A stretch of 64,000 nucleotides of DNA from Coptis chinensis (Eukaryota; Streptophyta; Magnoliopsida; Ranunculales; Ranunculaceae), in contig CM027381.1 in the NCBI GenBank assembly GCA_015680905.1, positions 53,262,501-53,326,500 on the forward strand. Direction: 5' to 3'. Shown piece by piece: positions 11,838 through 22,911 of this stretch. The notes beneath the pieces are model-generated. The model was given only the letters and a program-made list of their open reading frames with translations, made no database searches and was not told the DNA's origin. Every line of letters starts with the position of its first letter. Position 1 is the stretch's first letter. The translations under genes were made by a program, and so were the position numbers.

Positions 11838-12861
11838 TGAAATTTCTTAGACTACTAATGGTTTGTAGACCGTGGGGAGGCGAAGTTTTGAAGAAAACTA
11901 CTAAAAACGGCGTTGGTGGCGGTGGTGGTGGTGGTGGAAACTATAATTGTTGGCTGTTTTTCGAAGTTGGGTTGGTGGTGATGATTGTTTAGAGAAGATT
12001 TAGGTGGATTTGATTTCCTTGGTGTAGGTGTAGTTAGGTTTTCTTCCCCTCTATATATTTATTTTTTATTTTGGTTTCCAAAATTTAATTTAACTTGTAA
12101 ACCGGCGGTTTGGGATTGAAGTGGAAACACTGCGGCGTGCGGGTTGGGAAGGAAGGAGACGGCGAACGTCGACGCGGCCGGGTTGGGCCCAAGCCCAGTT
12201 TGAATTCCGAAATTTTCCGATTTTTCGCGCAAATTCAAACTCAATTTGCCGCTTCGTTACTGGCCCGATTTTGGCGAATGAGTTATGGAAATGATCAGTA
12301 GAGAATTTCCAATCCAATGATCCATAAAACACTCAATTCCAACCATGGGTGACGTACAAGAGGGTGGAAGAACGCCCCAAGTGTGTGTGTGTGACGTAAG
12401 TTATGCTTAACGAAGGAAATCTTAGTTTAGATTACGCCAACCCAATTGAACTAATGGGCCTAAAACAAAACCAATGGAAAGTTCGAACAATCCCGATGGA
12501 AAGATCGACTGCCCACCCCCAAACAAATTTTTAAACACAAAATTTGTTTACAACGTGGGTCGTTTAAAGTCAGATTCCCAAGACTTGTTGGATTGCTATT
12601 TCTATGATTTTAAGAATTTTAATTTTATTTTTATATGTTTATTATAAGAAACACGAAAAACAATAAATACATAATTCACTCCATAGAGGAACATGACTCA
12701 AAAACCGAGAAAACATGCAAAAGTGGAAAACGTGAATTATGTAAATTGTGGACTTAGGATCCGGTACTTACAGCCACACACTCCATAGGGAGGGCCCGGT
12801 TACCTGAATGGTGTACTTATCAGTATATGGAAATGAAAGTAAGTACACCAAATGACAAGGG
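11838..12861 (-). promoter_or_regulatory. spacer between pol and the post-pol ORF, with TATA-like box
   Basis: The TATA-like sequence AAATATATA lies at about 12052-12060 on the minus strand, then a leader containing a (CCACCA)n-like run (11910-11940). Near 12563-12590 is the minus-strand motif AAGTCTTGGGAATCTGACTT, also found at the same place in C- (28617-28645) and C+ (43143-43165) and reversed in B (32951-32972). The open frames at 12059-12332 look like shadows in this spacer. Promoter activity is inferred. Confidence 0.4.
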
Positions 12862-14253
12862 TCAGTCCTCATAGACAGGGTCCTGTAAAAGGACTTCCTC
12901 TACATCAGGGGACAGAAGTTCGTGAAAATGTTTTAACCGTTGACCATTAACTTGAAAGGTACTGTTGTCATTTGGATTTACCAAGGTGATTGCCCCGTAA
13001 GGGGTGACTTCAGTAACTAGAAAAAGGGCCAGACCAACGGGTTTTTAGTTTGCCTGGGAAAACATGTAGACGGGAGTTGTAAAGCAAAACCTTTTGACCG
13101 ACCACAAACTCTTTGCGCAAGATATGCTTATCATGAACACGTTTCATGTTAGCTTTATAATCCTTCGCGAGATCGTATGAATCGCTACGGATTTCTTCAA
13201 GCTCATTCAATTGCAACTTGCGTTTGACACCTGCCTCATGAATATTGAAGTTAAGGCTTTTATAGCCCATAGAGCACGGTGCTCTAATTCAATCCGCAAA
13301 TGACATGGTTTCCCAAAAATAAGTCTAAAGGGAGACATACCTATAGGAGTTTTGAAAGCAGTTCTATACGCCCATAAGGCATCCGATAGACGCTTTGACC
13401 AGTCTTTCCTATCAGGGTTTACAGTTGTTTCTAAAATCTTTTTGATTTCCCTATTAGAAACTTCTACTTGTCCGCTAGTTTGTGGATGATAAGGAGTTGC
13501 TACTTTGTGTGTAACTCCATACTTTTTCACTAGGGATGCAATAACTCTATTGCAAAAATGTGTTCCACCATCACTAATGATGGCTTTAGGAATGCCAAAC
13601 CGACAGAAAATATATTCTTTAATAAAAAATACAACGGTCTTATGGTCATTGCTACGGTAAGCTAGGGCCTCTATCCATTTTGACACGTAGTCCACGGCAA
13701 CTAGAATATAAATGAAACCGTGGGAAACCGGGAAAGGACCCATGAAATCAATGCCCCAAATGTCGAAAATTTCAACTATCAAGATTGGATTTAATGGCAT
13801 CATATTACGCTTCGTGATTCGCCCAAGTTGTTGGCAACGAATACACGTCTTGCAATGCACTTGGGCATCCTTAAAAAGGGTAGGCCAATAAAATCCACAT
13901 TGAAGAACTTTAGCGGCTGTTTTCATCCCACTAAAATGGCCACCACACTCTTTGTCATGGCAGAACAATAGAACTTCATTATATTCCCACTGGGGAATAC
14001 AACGACGAATAATCTGATCCGCACAATACTTAAAAAGGTAGGGCTCATCCCAGTAGTATAACTTAACTCTGGCTAAAAACTTTTTACATTCATTCCTTGA
14101 CCAATTATAAGGCATAACATCAGCCGCTAGATAATTTACAATGTCAAGATACCATGGTGCTAAAAATGGCATACGATGCTCATCGGAAAAGAGTCCGGTA
14201 TGGACTCGAATCAGACCGATCGTCGTTTGTGAGTCTAGATAAGTGGTCGGCAA
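12862..14253 (-). pseudogene. integrase of element A (Ty3/gypsy, Athila type)
   Basis: A 348-codon open frame (14253-13207) plus a frameshifted C-terminal part ending at 12862. In order: the zinc-binding region with H in GGHFSG and CKTCIRC, then the core with [10 protein letters not shown] (first D), [10 protein letters not shown] (second D) and GQVEVSN (E), with 35 residues between the second D and E, i.e. DD35E. All three acidic residues are present. After the core comes GKPCHL and [11 protein letters not shown], typical of Athila integrases. The frame breaks near 13207 and again near 13015; the final block VNGQRLKHFHELL and stop are readable at 12930-12862. The enzyme would insert element DNA; the frameshifts make it inactive as it stands. 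Confidence 0.85.
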
Positions 14254-14290
14254 CCACGTTTTGACGACCCCTCTTTTTGTCCTTTTATTT

Positions 14291-14500
14291 CTAATGTGAA
14301 CTCTTGCGGGGAGAAGGATCCATCGGATTAATCTCGCTTAGAATCTTTCTTTGCAAGAAGGTACTTAATGGCGGTGCATGATGGTCCGTGTAAACTAAAG
14401 TTTTAGAACCAACCAAATAAGGACTAAACTTATCTAAAGCATAAATGACGGCTAAGAATTCTTTTTTCAGTAGTTGAATAATTTCGTTGAGCATCGTTTA
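14291..14500 (-). pseudogene. RNase H fragment of element A
   Basis: Short open stretch with KKEFLAVIYALDKF and VYTDHHA, matching the EL/FLAVVYA and YTDHxAL motifs of the gypsy RNase H domain (E and D catalytic residues). It lies between the RT and INT remnants, as in intact pol. Flanking frames are shifted, and nothing continuous links it to RT (14500-14790 has only short readable pieces). Confidence 0.7.
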
Positions 14501-14789
14501 ATGTTTTACTAGCATAATAAATGGCGGTGGACTTATTATCTAGTTTTTGTCCCAAGATCGCACTCCACGTGATAGTCACTAGCATCACACATGAGTTCGA
14601 AAGGTTTAGACCAATCGAGGTCTGTATAATTGGTGCAGAGGTTAGAGGCTGCTTTTAAAGTTTGAAAAGCCTGCTTACAGCTTAAAATTAAAATCAAAGA
14701 TTGCATCTTTCAAAAGCAGATTAGTTAAAGGCCTAGCTATTTTCGAGAAGTCTTTAATAAATCGCCTATAAAACCTGCATGGCCTAGAA

Positions 14790-15530
14790 AGGCTCTAATA
14801 TCGGACGGTCCGTGGTTTAGGTAGAGTCGCTATCTTATCTAGTTTGGCCTTATCCACTTCGATGCCATCACTAGATACAATGTGACCTAGTACTATGCCC
14901 TTTTCACCATGAAATGACACTTTTCCCAGCTTTAAAACGAGGCTCTTTTCTTCACACCTTGTCAAAACCTTAGACAGGTTAGACAAACAATCGTGAAGGA
15001 GTCTCCATAGATAGAAAAATCATCCATGAAAACTTCCATAAAAAGCTTCTACCATGTCACTAAATATATGAAGCATACACATTTGGAAGGTTCCGGGAGC
15101 GTTACAAAGGCCAAAAGGCATTCGTTTATAGGCATACGCTCCAAAGGGACATGTGAAAGGTAGTCTTTTCTTGGTCATCAATATCAATAATAATCTGAAA
15201 ATAGCCCGAGTAGCCATCGAGAAAACAATAAAAAGCATGACCAGCTAGGCGCTCGAAAGCATTTGATATATAAAAGGTAAAGGAAAGTGATCCTTTCGTG
15301 TCATAGCATTTAAACGCGTCAGTAATCAATACAGATCCTCCATTTCATAGGACCTTCAGGTGACAACATAGTCACCCTTTCCGCTTCTGAACCATGGTAA
15401 CTCCCGATTTCTTAGGAACTATATGAATAGGGCTTACCCATTTGCTATCGAGATGGGGTATATGATACCCGCGATCGAGTAATCGTGAAGACTTCTTCCC
15501 TAACCACCTCTTTCATGGCAGGGTTCAAGC
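14790..15530 (-). pseudogene. reverse transcriptase of element A, frameshifted
   Basis: Recognisable pieces in order: KWVSPIH and VPKKSG (about 15450-15380), DGYSGYFQI (about 15220), FGLCNAPGTFQ (about 15100), the catalytic FMDDFSIYG (about 15030-15005, in a different frame from its neighbours), and VLGHIVSSDGIEVD (about 14890-14840). Several frameshifts separate them. The YxDD-type box is kept in sequence as FMDD. Confidence 0.8.
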
Positions 15531-16039
15531 GACGCCGAGGTTCGCGAAATCTTCGTTATCCTCCAAATGGATACGATGAGTGCAAACATTAGGTCAATTC
15601 CCTTAATAATGTCACTAGGGACCAACCAATCGCAGACCGATGTTCCCTAATCACCCGGATTAAACGTCTCTTCATCCATAGATAACAGAGAAGATATAAT
15701 TACCGGATGACTACCATCCGGATCGAGTTGAATATATTTTAACTCGGGGAAGGGGTTAAGCACTGGGGTGGAAGGAAAATCAATAGATGTTTTTCGGGGT
15801 CCTTATTTTGCATAATGAATACTTGCTTAGGTAGCAAGTCTTCATACTCAATATATGGAGCAAACCGGCGTCTACAATTGGTGTGGACTCAAGGATGGTG
15901 TTGACTTCCTCTAAGTAGAGTCATTTACAAAATCTGACTTTCCAAAAGAAAGGAATTTGTACATATTGTTTTCGTGAAACGTGTTGTTAAAATAATCTTG
16001 AGCTAAGCTCTCGATCATGCTAACCTCCCCATCTATAGA

Positions 16040-16400
16040 TCGAATCGGTAACTGTTTCATCATTTTAAAACATTTACCTCAACCGTGAGATGGCCAAAAG
16101 ATAAGGACATCTTACCATCGCGCAATTAATAAGTGCGTTGGTAGTTGCTAAAAAAAAGGGCTTTAAGATGATCGTGACAGAGTCATTAGCGACTTCAGAT
16201 CGAGGATAACAAAATCCGCAGGATAGTAAAAATCTGAACCTTAACAAGCACGTTTTCCACTACACCCTTAGGATACTTAATAGACATGTCCGCTAATTGC
16301 AACGTTATTTTTGTAGGTTGCATTTCCTGTAGACTTATTTGTTTATACAAGTAATACGGAGTAAGTTAACACTCGCCCCGTGTCTAATAAAGCGGTCGCC
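16040..16400 (-). pseudogene. aspartic protease remnant of element A
   Basis: A DTG active-site triplet is readable at 16384-16376, followed after a one-base shift by a hydrophobic SVNLL segment. LQLADMSIKYPKG lies near 16310-16270. This order matches the D[TL]GAS...LADRS...P.G pattern of Athila-type retroviral proteases. The region 15530-16040 is badly decayed and I cannot assign it further. Confidence 0.55.
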
Positions 16401-16599
16401 GCGGTGGGAATCTCCTAAGGTGCATTTTACAAAGAGGGATCTACCGGTGGTCCTTGTACTTAACAATTCCATTATTTTCGGATAAAGTTGGGAATTGTTC
16501 AGTTAAAAAGCGCCTTTAGGTATGTTGGTCTTACGCCTAGTAGTGCACAACTCTTTAAGAAACTTAGCATGATTAGGTAGCTTTTTAATAGCTTCGAGA

Positions 16600-18397
16600 A
16601 AAGGAAGGTTTATCGTTAGATTTTGAAAACGCTCCTAATCTCCTCGGTTGGTATCCCCGGTTAGCATGGCTAATTTTGAGGGAATGGTGGTTTCGCTTCT
16701 ATATTTAGCATATGGCTCGATTTGATGTGTAACCTTGGCTTTTGTTTCTTAGGTTGTGGTTTAACCGGTACCTCTACAACGGTAGGTTCTTCAGGTTTCT
16801 ATTTAGATTATCTAGTTCGATATCCGGTGTGGAGTATCTTGATGGGGTAACTATAGGCATAGTTACTTTGTTATCAACCACTTTCCCGAGCAGAGAGTGG
16901 TGATGGCATTTAGGTCACCTACTATTGTCGTTTCGTACTAGTATTACCGTTTACCTCAAAGGCCGTGTTTGTTGTTTTAAGGTTTGGTATCGCTTTGTCC
17001 CGGAAACACGCCTTTTGGTTGGGCTTTCTCTTGGGCTAACCGTTGTATGCCCCGATTTATGGATTGTAATATCTGTTGGTTTGATTGAGTCATTGATTGG
17101 AAAAGTTGTTGGGTAACCTGTATAAAAGCGCCGATACGGTCGGTTGTGTAGGTGTAGTAGTCAGTGGTGGTGCGACCGAACTATCTCACGTTGATTATTT
17201 ATGGGTGGGTTTTGATAGTTACTATTGTTAACCGAACGATACCTCTATTGGTATTATAACTATTATAATTACTCGACCTTGTGCTACACCTTGTCGTGGT
17301 TGTGTTTGGTTGTTATAATTATTATAATTTCCCGACCTTGTCCCCGCCCTTGCCTAGGTGGAGCTTGATTATAGTTGTTTGTTTGCCTAACATTTTGGTT
17401 ATTAAAGCCTGGAGTTGTAACTTGTTGATTGTTTCGCCAACTAAAGTTGAGATGTTGTCTCCATGGGGCATTAGGAATAGGATAGTTATTAATGGAGCAA
17501 ACATTATCTTGCTCTAATTGTTGTTGTTCATAGGTGAGAGGACAATAGGAGTCAGGGTGCTCAGGACTCAAACAGAAATTACATGGGTTGGAGTTGACAT
17601 TCATGACGGGAATAGGTTTTTGTTGAATAGAAATAGCCTCTACCTTTTTAGTTAGAGATTCGATTAAAATTTTTAAGTTCTGGATCGGATTTCATCTCAA
17701 ACATACCGGCGGCCTTAACTGTTGAAGACGAACTAGCAGAGCGGGGATATCATCACTCCCCCAAATTGTTATTGGGTTTAGTTTGTTCTTCTAAAAATTT
17801 GTAAGCCTCTGAGGCTCCTTTACTTAGGAAACTACCCCCATTCATTATGTCAAGGACTTCTTTATGGTGATGTTGAAGTCCTTTGAAAAAGGCACCTAAC
17901 TAACGTGTCTTTTGCTAGGTTATGGTGTGGACACTCTATTAGCAGATCGGTGAAACAATTCCAAGCCTCTAAAATGATTCATGAGGGTTACGTGGGAAGA
18001 AATGAATCTTGGAAAGCATTTCATCCATCTTTAGGGGTGGGTAAAAATGTTCCATAAATAGCTGAACAAGTTTAGCCCACGAGTCCCTGAGAGTTAAGCG
18101 CTTTTGCAGTTAACCAAAGACGCCGCCTTTATCGGCTAAGGTGAAGGGAAATACCCACCGGTTTAATTTGTTTCCGCACCAACCGTAGGATGATGGAATT
18201 TTGTAAGGACTTGTTCAATCCTACGCGATGTGTTGGTAAGGTTTTTCATGGCCTAAACCATGGAAAACGGGTAACAAATTAAATATGTTTGGGGATTCGA
18301 AAAATCCCCCACCGGTCCGCTAGAACGATGCAAGATTTAGGGCTATCGCCAAAGCTTTGTAGAAGTCGGAGAGAGGAGTCTCTCTTTCTTCACCCAT
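16600..18397 (-). pseudogene. gag of element A
   Basis: A start ATG at 18397-18395 begins MGEERETPLSDFYKA. Readable through stops and shifts are the retrotransposon gag core (ADKGG, RDSWAKLVQLF, FYPPLKMDEM; about 18150-18030) and a CCHC zinc knuckle at 17595-17550: C-x2-C-x4-H-x4-C in CNFCLSPEHPDSYC. An N/Q-rich linker (17500-17320) follows. Gag packages element RNA. The 640-bp leader from 18398 to 19034 has a GC-rich patch near 18840-18900 and no convincing ORF. Confidence 0.75.
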
Positions 18398-19034
18398 TAT
18401 GTCGGTATGGTTGGTGGGATAGTAGTTAGAGGTGTTGTGATTGGTATACTCGATATGTTTGTTTGTTGACGGTTAATTACGTTCGGTGTTTTCCTCCCCC
18501 GGACCTTAATCTCATGCAAGTCTAAGTCTAAACACGAAAACAATCCAAACAATCTTGATATATTAGTATGAACCTCTAACGGAGATGCGAGGTATGGAAG
18601 AAAGGAATACCGATAAGCGTCCTTGCTTCGCTTTTATGAATAGCGTCTTGTTTACGCGTGTTCAGTGTAAATAACAAGTTAGAACACTGAAAAAAACTTA
18701 AAAATCAAAGTTCAAAAACAAACTGTAGAAATCCATAAAATTTTTTGCATAGGCGGCGCGGTCATCCTTGTCGATAAGCGGAGCGGTGGTCGCTCGAAGT
18801 CCAATAAGTGAGGGGAAGTCTTTCGATGATGAGGGCAGGTCGCGTTCGAAGTCCAAACTATAAGGCGCATGCGCGCTCCTTATAGGCGCGATCGCGCTCC
18901 GTGTAATTCTGTCCCAGAATTTTTCAATGCTGAAACGAATAACCATAGTATGAATCAAACAAGGGTGGGTGGATTTAATGGGACTTAAAAATGACTAATT
19001 CTACTATGAAAACAATGCTAAAGTGCAACTAAGA

Positions 19035-19048
19035 TGGCAGCGGCGCCA
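19035..19048 (-). other. primer-binding site of element A (tRNA-Asp type)
   Basis: On the minus strand TGGCGCCGCTGCCA, two bases after the LTR end (...TTTATCA). It matches the complement of the 3' end of plant tRNA-Asp (TGGCGCCGTTGCCG) with two differences. Athila and Tat elements commonly use this site. Confidence 0.85.
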
Positions 19049-19050
19049 TT

Positions 19051-20526
19051 TGATAAATGATAAAATTTATAGTCTTACCTACGAAATAAAGCGATGAACT
19101 CTAAACGCAAGTAAAACTAAACTAGTCATATGATGCTTATATTTATCAAAGATTCTTACTCTCAAGTCTATCGAAATAGAGTGGAGTAACAAATTCGTTC
19201 CACTCCTAGTGCTCTAGCATGGAATTGTTTTCTAATCTAATTAATCAGTCTTAAGTCAATGAGAGCTTTACGAAGGTGATATACTACGATACTTACTAAA
19301 TTTAATTACTTGAATTTAACTACGAATGCTATGAAAATATGATTGTGCTTGAATCTATATAAATGATTAGATGGGAATTGAATCCACCTCGAATCCAACT
19401 TAATAGCCTAACATAGATTCTTGTATCTCGATTCTTACGTTCTTACGGCAAGAAATTCAAGTTCTAATCCCTAGTGTTCATGGCATTTCTACCGAGAGTA
19501 ATTAACTAGCATGTGAGGTCGCCCACCCATTCTCATGGCTTAATCACGACCTTCTAGATTGGAATAGATTCTACAATGTTTCTACACTATACCACTAAGT
19601 TTTCATCAAGGCTTCATCAACCCCTCTAATGGAGGTTTTAGCCTTGAGTCATCAAACCATCATTTCCCATTTCATTATAACTACACATCATATTAAAATT
19701 CTAACTTAACGAAATTAACTAACAATGGTTCAATCTATTTAAACTACGGAATGATAATCAACAAGAATTAAAATCAGATCTATAAATTGAAATAACACAA
19801 TTCGAAATTGAGGAAACAACTATTTTATTTATCTAATCAATCAAGAACAATGATTCAAAGACTTAATCTAAAACAAGAATTGAAAATGGAACGAAAGCTT
19901 AATTTAATTAATGAAAACAGATCTAGAATTATCTATATTATTTTAGGTCTAACTAGCTACCCTTAACAAAGAGCTAAGCTTTGGTTTTTATACTTTCAGA
20001 TCCAAAAATCGTGCATGGGCTTGGAGCCATGTTTTGGGCCAGAGAATCAGGCCCAAAACCCAATTCTTTCAGTCCAAAAAGGTCTCTTCAGCTGCAGTTG
20101 GCTTCCACAGACTTTTCGTCCACTTCTACTCCTCTAATTGGGTCAAGGCTTAGACCAATGGAAAGCTCTTTCCGAGTCGGTCGTTTTGACATAAGGTAGG
20201 CCCAATTCCGAGGTCTAAGTCCAAAGATACGGCTTTCGGAAGTTCTGCTGACTTGTGTACTGTTTCAGCCTGTGTCGACTTTTCAGCTTTTGACCGGGCT
20301 TTAGGAAGGCTTTATCTTCTTGAATCTTGGCCTTTAATCACGGAACTCCTTAGTAACCGACCTTTTCTCCTTTATCTCACTAAAGTGGCACATTTCTGCA
20401 CATAATGGACTTTGAAGCTGAAATGCATAAAACAAATGTCAGTGTTAACTCTTAATTATTACTCACATAATTGGTCCAAAAGTATGACTGTTAAAGGGTT
20501 AAAACTACAGTTTTGGGCTCTTATCA
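19051..20526 (-). repeat. 5' LTR of element A (1476 bp)
   Basis: On the plus strand it runs from TGATAAATGA to CTCTTATCA, so the element-sense ends are TGATAAGAGCCC...TTTATCA with a 6-bp terminal inverted repeat. A TATA-like box is at 19985-19992 (minus). It is highly similar to the copies at 4402, 5890 and 45059. Confidence 0.9.
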
Positions 20527-21010
20527 ATCGTAGAGATGTTGAGGGCCGCTGAGTATGCCCGGGCCACTCAAGTTGCCCCCAAGTTGGCCGTGGAGATGTT
20601 GAGGACCGCTGAGTATGCCCGGGCCACTCAACGTGCCCCCAAGTTGATCGTGGAGATGTTGAGGGCCGCTGAGTATGCCCGGGTGACTCAACTTGCCCCC
20701 AAGTTAATTGTGGAGATGTTGAGGGCCGTTGAGTATGCCCGGGCCACTCAGCATGCCCCCAAGTTGATCGTGAAGATGTTGAGGGCCGCTGAGTATGCCG
20801 GGGCTACTTAGCTTACTCCCAAGTTGATCGCGGAGACGTTGAGTGCCGCTGAGTATGCCCGGGCCACTCAGCTTGCCCCCAAGTTGGTCGTGGAGATGTT
20901 GAGGGCCGCTAAGTATGCCCGGGACACTCAGTGTGCCCCCAAGTTGATCGTGGAGATGTTGAAGGCCGCTGAGTATGCCCGGGCCACTCAGCTTTCCCCC
21001 AAGTTGTTTA
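20527..21010. repeat. 60-bp minisatellite, about eight copies
   Basis: Exactly 60-bp period from 20581 to 21000 with a partial 54-bp unit at 20527. Each unit has gagatgttgag, ccgctgagtatgcc, cactca and tgcccccaagttg-like segments; most also contain CCCGGG. The period is a multiple of three, so it also reads as a 20-residue repeat on the plus strand, which I take as a by-product. It lies 3' of element D's integrase, where Tat-lineage elements often carry tandem repeats. Element A is inserted in the first unit. 21011-21219 between array and integrase shows no gene. Confidence 0.9.
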
Positions 21011-21219
21011 AGGAGTTGCTATTGAGTTTGGAACCCCCTGTCCGCTGCCCCTAGCCTAATTCACACATGAACGGATGCACACTTATCAGATTGAGGAAAT
21101 TTGCTATTGCTTTCATTAACATAGTAGCTAACTTAAAATATCATTACAAGGCTTGAATGAAGCAAATACAATTTTCTTTAATTAAAAACATTAAAGACAA
21201 AGTTACTCATGGAATTCCT

Positions 21220-22911
21220 TCAACATCCTGATGTTCCACGGTCGCTTGATGCTATCCCCTTGAGGCATTTGCAACCTATAGGTCCCAGAAATTCCAACCT
21301 CCACCACGGTGTATGGTCCCTCCCAGTTGGTCCCAGCTTCCCGTCTGTCTCTTCCCTGGTGGCTGGGGTCACCCTCCGAAGTACTCGATCGCCAACCATA
21401 AACTTCTGTGGCTTCACCTGCTTGTTATACTGTCTCTGTAACCTCCGGTGGTACACTTCCAATCTAATGCGTGCGGCGTCTCTCCTTTCCTCTGTAAGGT
21501 TCAGTTCCCCGGCCAAGATTTTCTCATTAAACCCTGCTTCCATAGCCTTGGTTCTAGTTATTGACGCCATCATTTCCACAGGAATCATTGCCTCTACCCC
21601 ATAGGCCATTGCGAACGGGGATTCTCCTGTAGATGTCTGCGGTGTTGTGCGGTTTGCCCACAGTACATGGTATAACTCATCTGCCCAACACCCCTTGCGT
21701 TCCTCCAGCTTTTTCTTTAGGTTATTCATGATCACTTTGTTTAAAGACTCTGCCTGTCCATTTCCCTTTGGATTGTAAGGGGCTAAGAAACCTTGCTTCA
21801 CTTTGAAGGCTTGGAAGAAGGTTCTCACCTTTCCCCCTGTGAATTGGGTCCCGTTGTCCGCGATGATGGTGTGCGGTAGTCCAAATCTGCATATTATATT
21901 CTCCCATAAGAATTTTCTCACCTGTTCCTCCTTCACTTGCAGCAGAGCCACCACCTCAACCCATTTCGTAAAATAGTCAGTCATGGCTAGCATAAACCTC
22001 CTTTTCTTGCTGGCCATAGGCAGAGGTCCGACGACATCCAATGCCCACATAGCGAACGACCATGGGCTAAAGACTTTGTGCAACGGTTCTGCGGGCGTGT
22101 GTATCAGCGGCGCAAAGATCTGGCATTTCTGGCATCTCTTGGCATACTCAGTTGCATCTCTCTTCATGTTGGGCCAAAAGTACCCCTGTGATAGCAGCCG
22201 GTGAGCGGTTGTCCTTCCAGCTGAGTGGCTTCCACAATCCCCTTCGTGAACCTCACCTAACACCTCTTGCACCTTCTGCGGTCCCAGGCACTTAAAGAGT
22301 GGCCCACTGACACTCTGTCGATATAACTCACCATCCAGCAAAACGTATCTCTGGGACCTCTGTTCCATTCTCCTCCTTTCCCCCTTGTCCTCTATTTTTA
22401 TCCCCGAAAGGTAACCCTTGATGGGTTCCATCCATCCATGCTCTTGCTCCATAGTCAGGCACACCCCCGCGTCCTCCGTGGTGCTTGGTTTGCTCAGCAC
22501 CCTGACTTCAATGGATCTACCTTCTGTCCCCGGGAGTACGACAGCAACATACGTCAAGGCGTCGGCGTGTCTATTCTCTCCCCTGCCTAGGTGAGCAAAA
22601 CTGACTTTCTCGAATTCTCCTGCCTTTCTTCGCAATACTTCTAGATACTTTGCCATCCTAGGGCACCGCACCGCGAATCCTCCATTGACTTGACATATTA
22701 CCAAATTCGAATCAGAGTATACTATCAATACACGCACACCCAAGTCCTTGGCCAAATCCAACCCTGCTATCACTGCCTCATAATCAGACTCGTTGTTCAA
22801 AGACGGGAAGCCCAATTTCATCGATAACTCTAGGCGAGTATTCTCTGGGGTGACCAGCACCACCCCAATGCCATTACCTTCGTCGGTAGCAGACCCATCT
22901 GCGAAGACTCT
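21220..22911 (-). CDS. second RNase H plus integrase of element D (open frame)
   Basis: One continuous frame of about 560 codons after a TAA at 22914-22912. The first ~150 residues are an aRNH-type RNase H with all four acidic positions: VFADGS, NNESDYEA, VYSDSN and NRHADAL. The integrase follows: zinc region (VHEGDCGSH, CQKCQ), core with WALDVVGP, IIADNGTQF and GNGQAESLNK (D, D, E all present), then a C-terminal domain with FMVGDRVLRRV and a WRLEFLGP end. Integrase joins element DNA to chromosomal DNA. The frame looks intact, but it lacks its upstream partner because of the stop and the RT deletion. No independent start is expected; it would be made as part of a polyprotein. Confidence 0.85.
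   Translation of the reverse strand, partial: RVFADGSATDEGNGIGVVLVTPENTRLELSMKLGFPSLNNESDYEAVIAGLDLAKDLGVRVLIVYSDSNLVICQVNGGFAVRCPRMAKYLEVLRRKAGEFEKVSFAHLGRGENRHADALTYVAVVLPGTEGRSIEVRVLSKPSTTEDAGVCLTMEQEHGWMEPIKGYLSGIKIEDKGERRRMEQRSQRYVLLDGELYRQSVSGPLFKCLGPQKVQEVLGEVHEGDCGSHSAGRTTAHRLLSQGYFWPNMKRDATEYAKRCQKCQIFAPLIHTPAEPLHKVFSPWSFAMWALDVVGPLPMASKKRRFMLAMTDYFTKWVEVVALLQVKEEQVRKFLWENIICRFGLPHTIIADNGTQFTGGKVRTFFQAFKVKQGFLAPYNPKGNGQAESLNKVIMNNLKKKLEERKGCWADELYHVLWANRTTPQTSTGESPFAMAYGVEAMIPVEMMASITRTKAMEAGFNEKILAGELNLTEERRDAARIRLEVYHRRLQRQYNKQVKPQKFMVGDRVLRRVTPATREETDGKLGPTGRDHTPWWRLEFLGPIGCKCLKGIASSDRGTSGC

Larger units (their letters stand above)
5890..20526 (-). mobile_element. Athila-like Ty3/gypsy LTR retrotransposon, element A
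   Basis: Read from right to left it has a 5' LTR (19051-20526), a tRNA-Asp-type PBS, gag, PR, RT, RNase H, INT, an env-position ORF, a 3' UTR, a PPT and a truncated 3' LTR. It is about 14.6 kb long. The Athila assignment rests on the PBS, the long LTRs, the domain order (INT after RNase H), the extra ORF after pol, and the GKPCHL...ELEH...WAIK block at the INT C-terminus. Every ORF has stops or frameshifts, so it is not autonomous now. It is inserted in the minisatellite of element D, whose unit is cut at 20527. Confidence 0.85.

Noticed and set aside
20536-21054. Open frames encoding 20-residue Ala/Glu-rich repeats as a repeat protein
   Set aside because: They are read from a 60-bp minisatellite on the strand opposite to element D's genes, in the 3' UTR position. 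No start context, no other domain.
21209-21604. Plus-strand ORF of 131 codons
   Set aside because: Antisense shadow of the element D integrase, which has all catalytic motifs on the minus strand.
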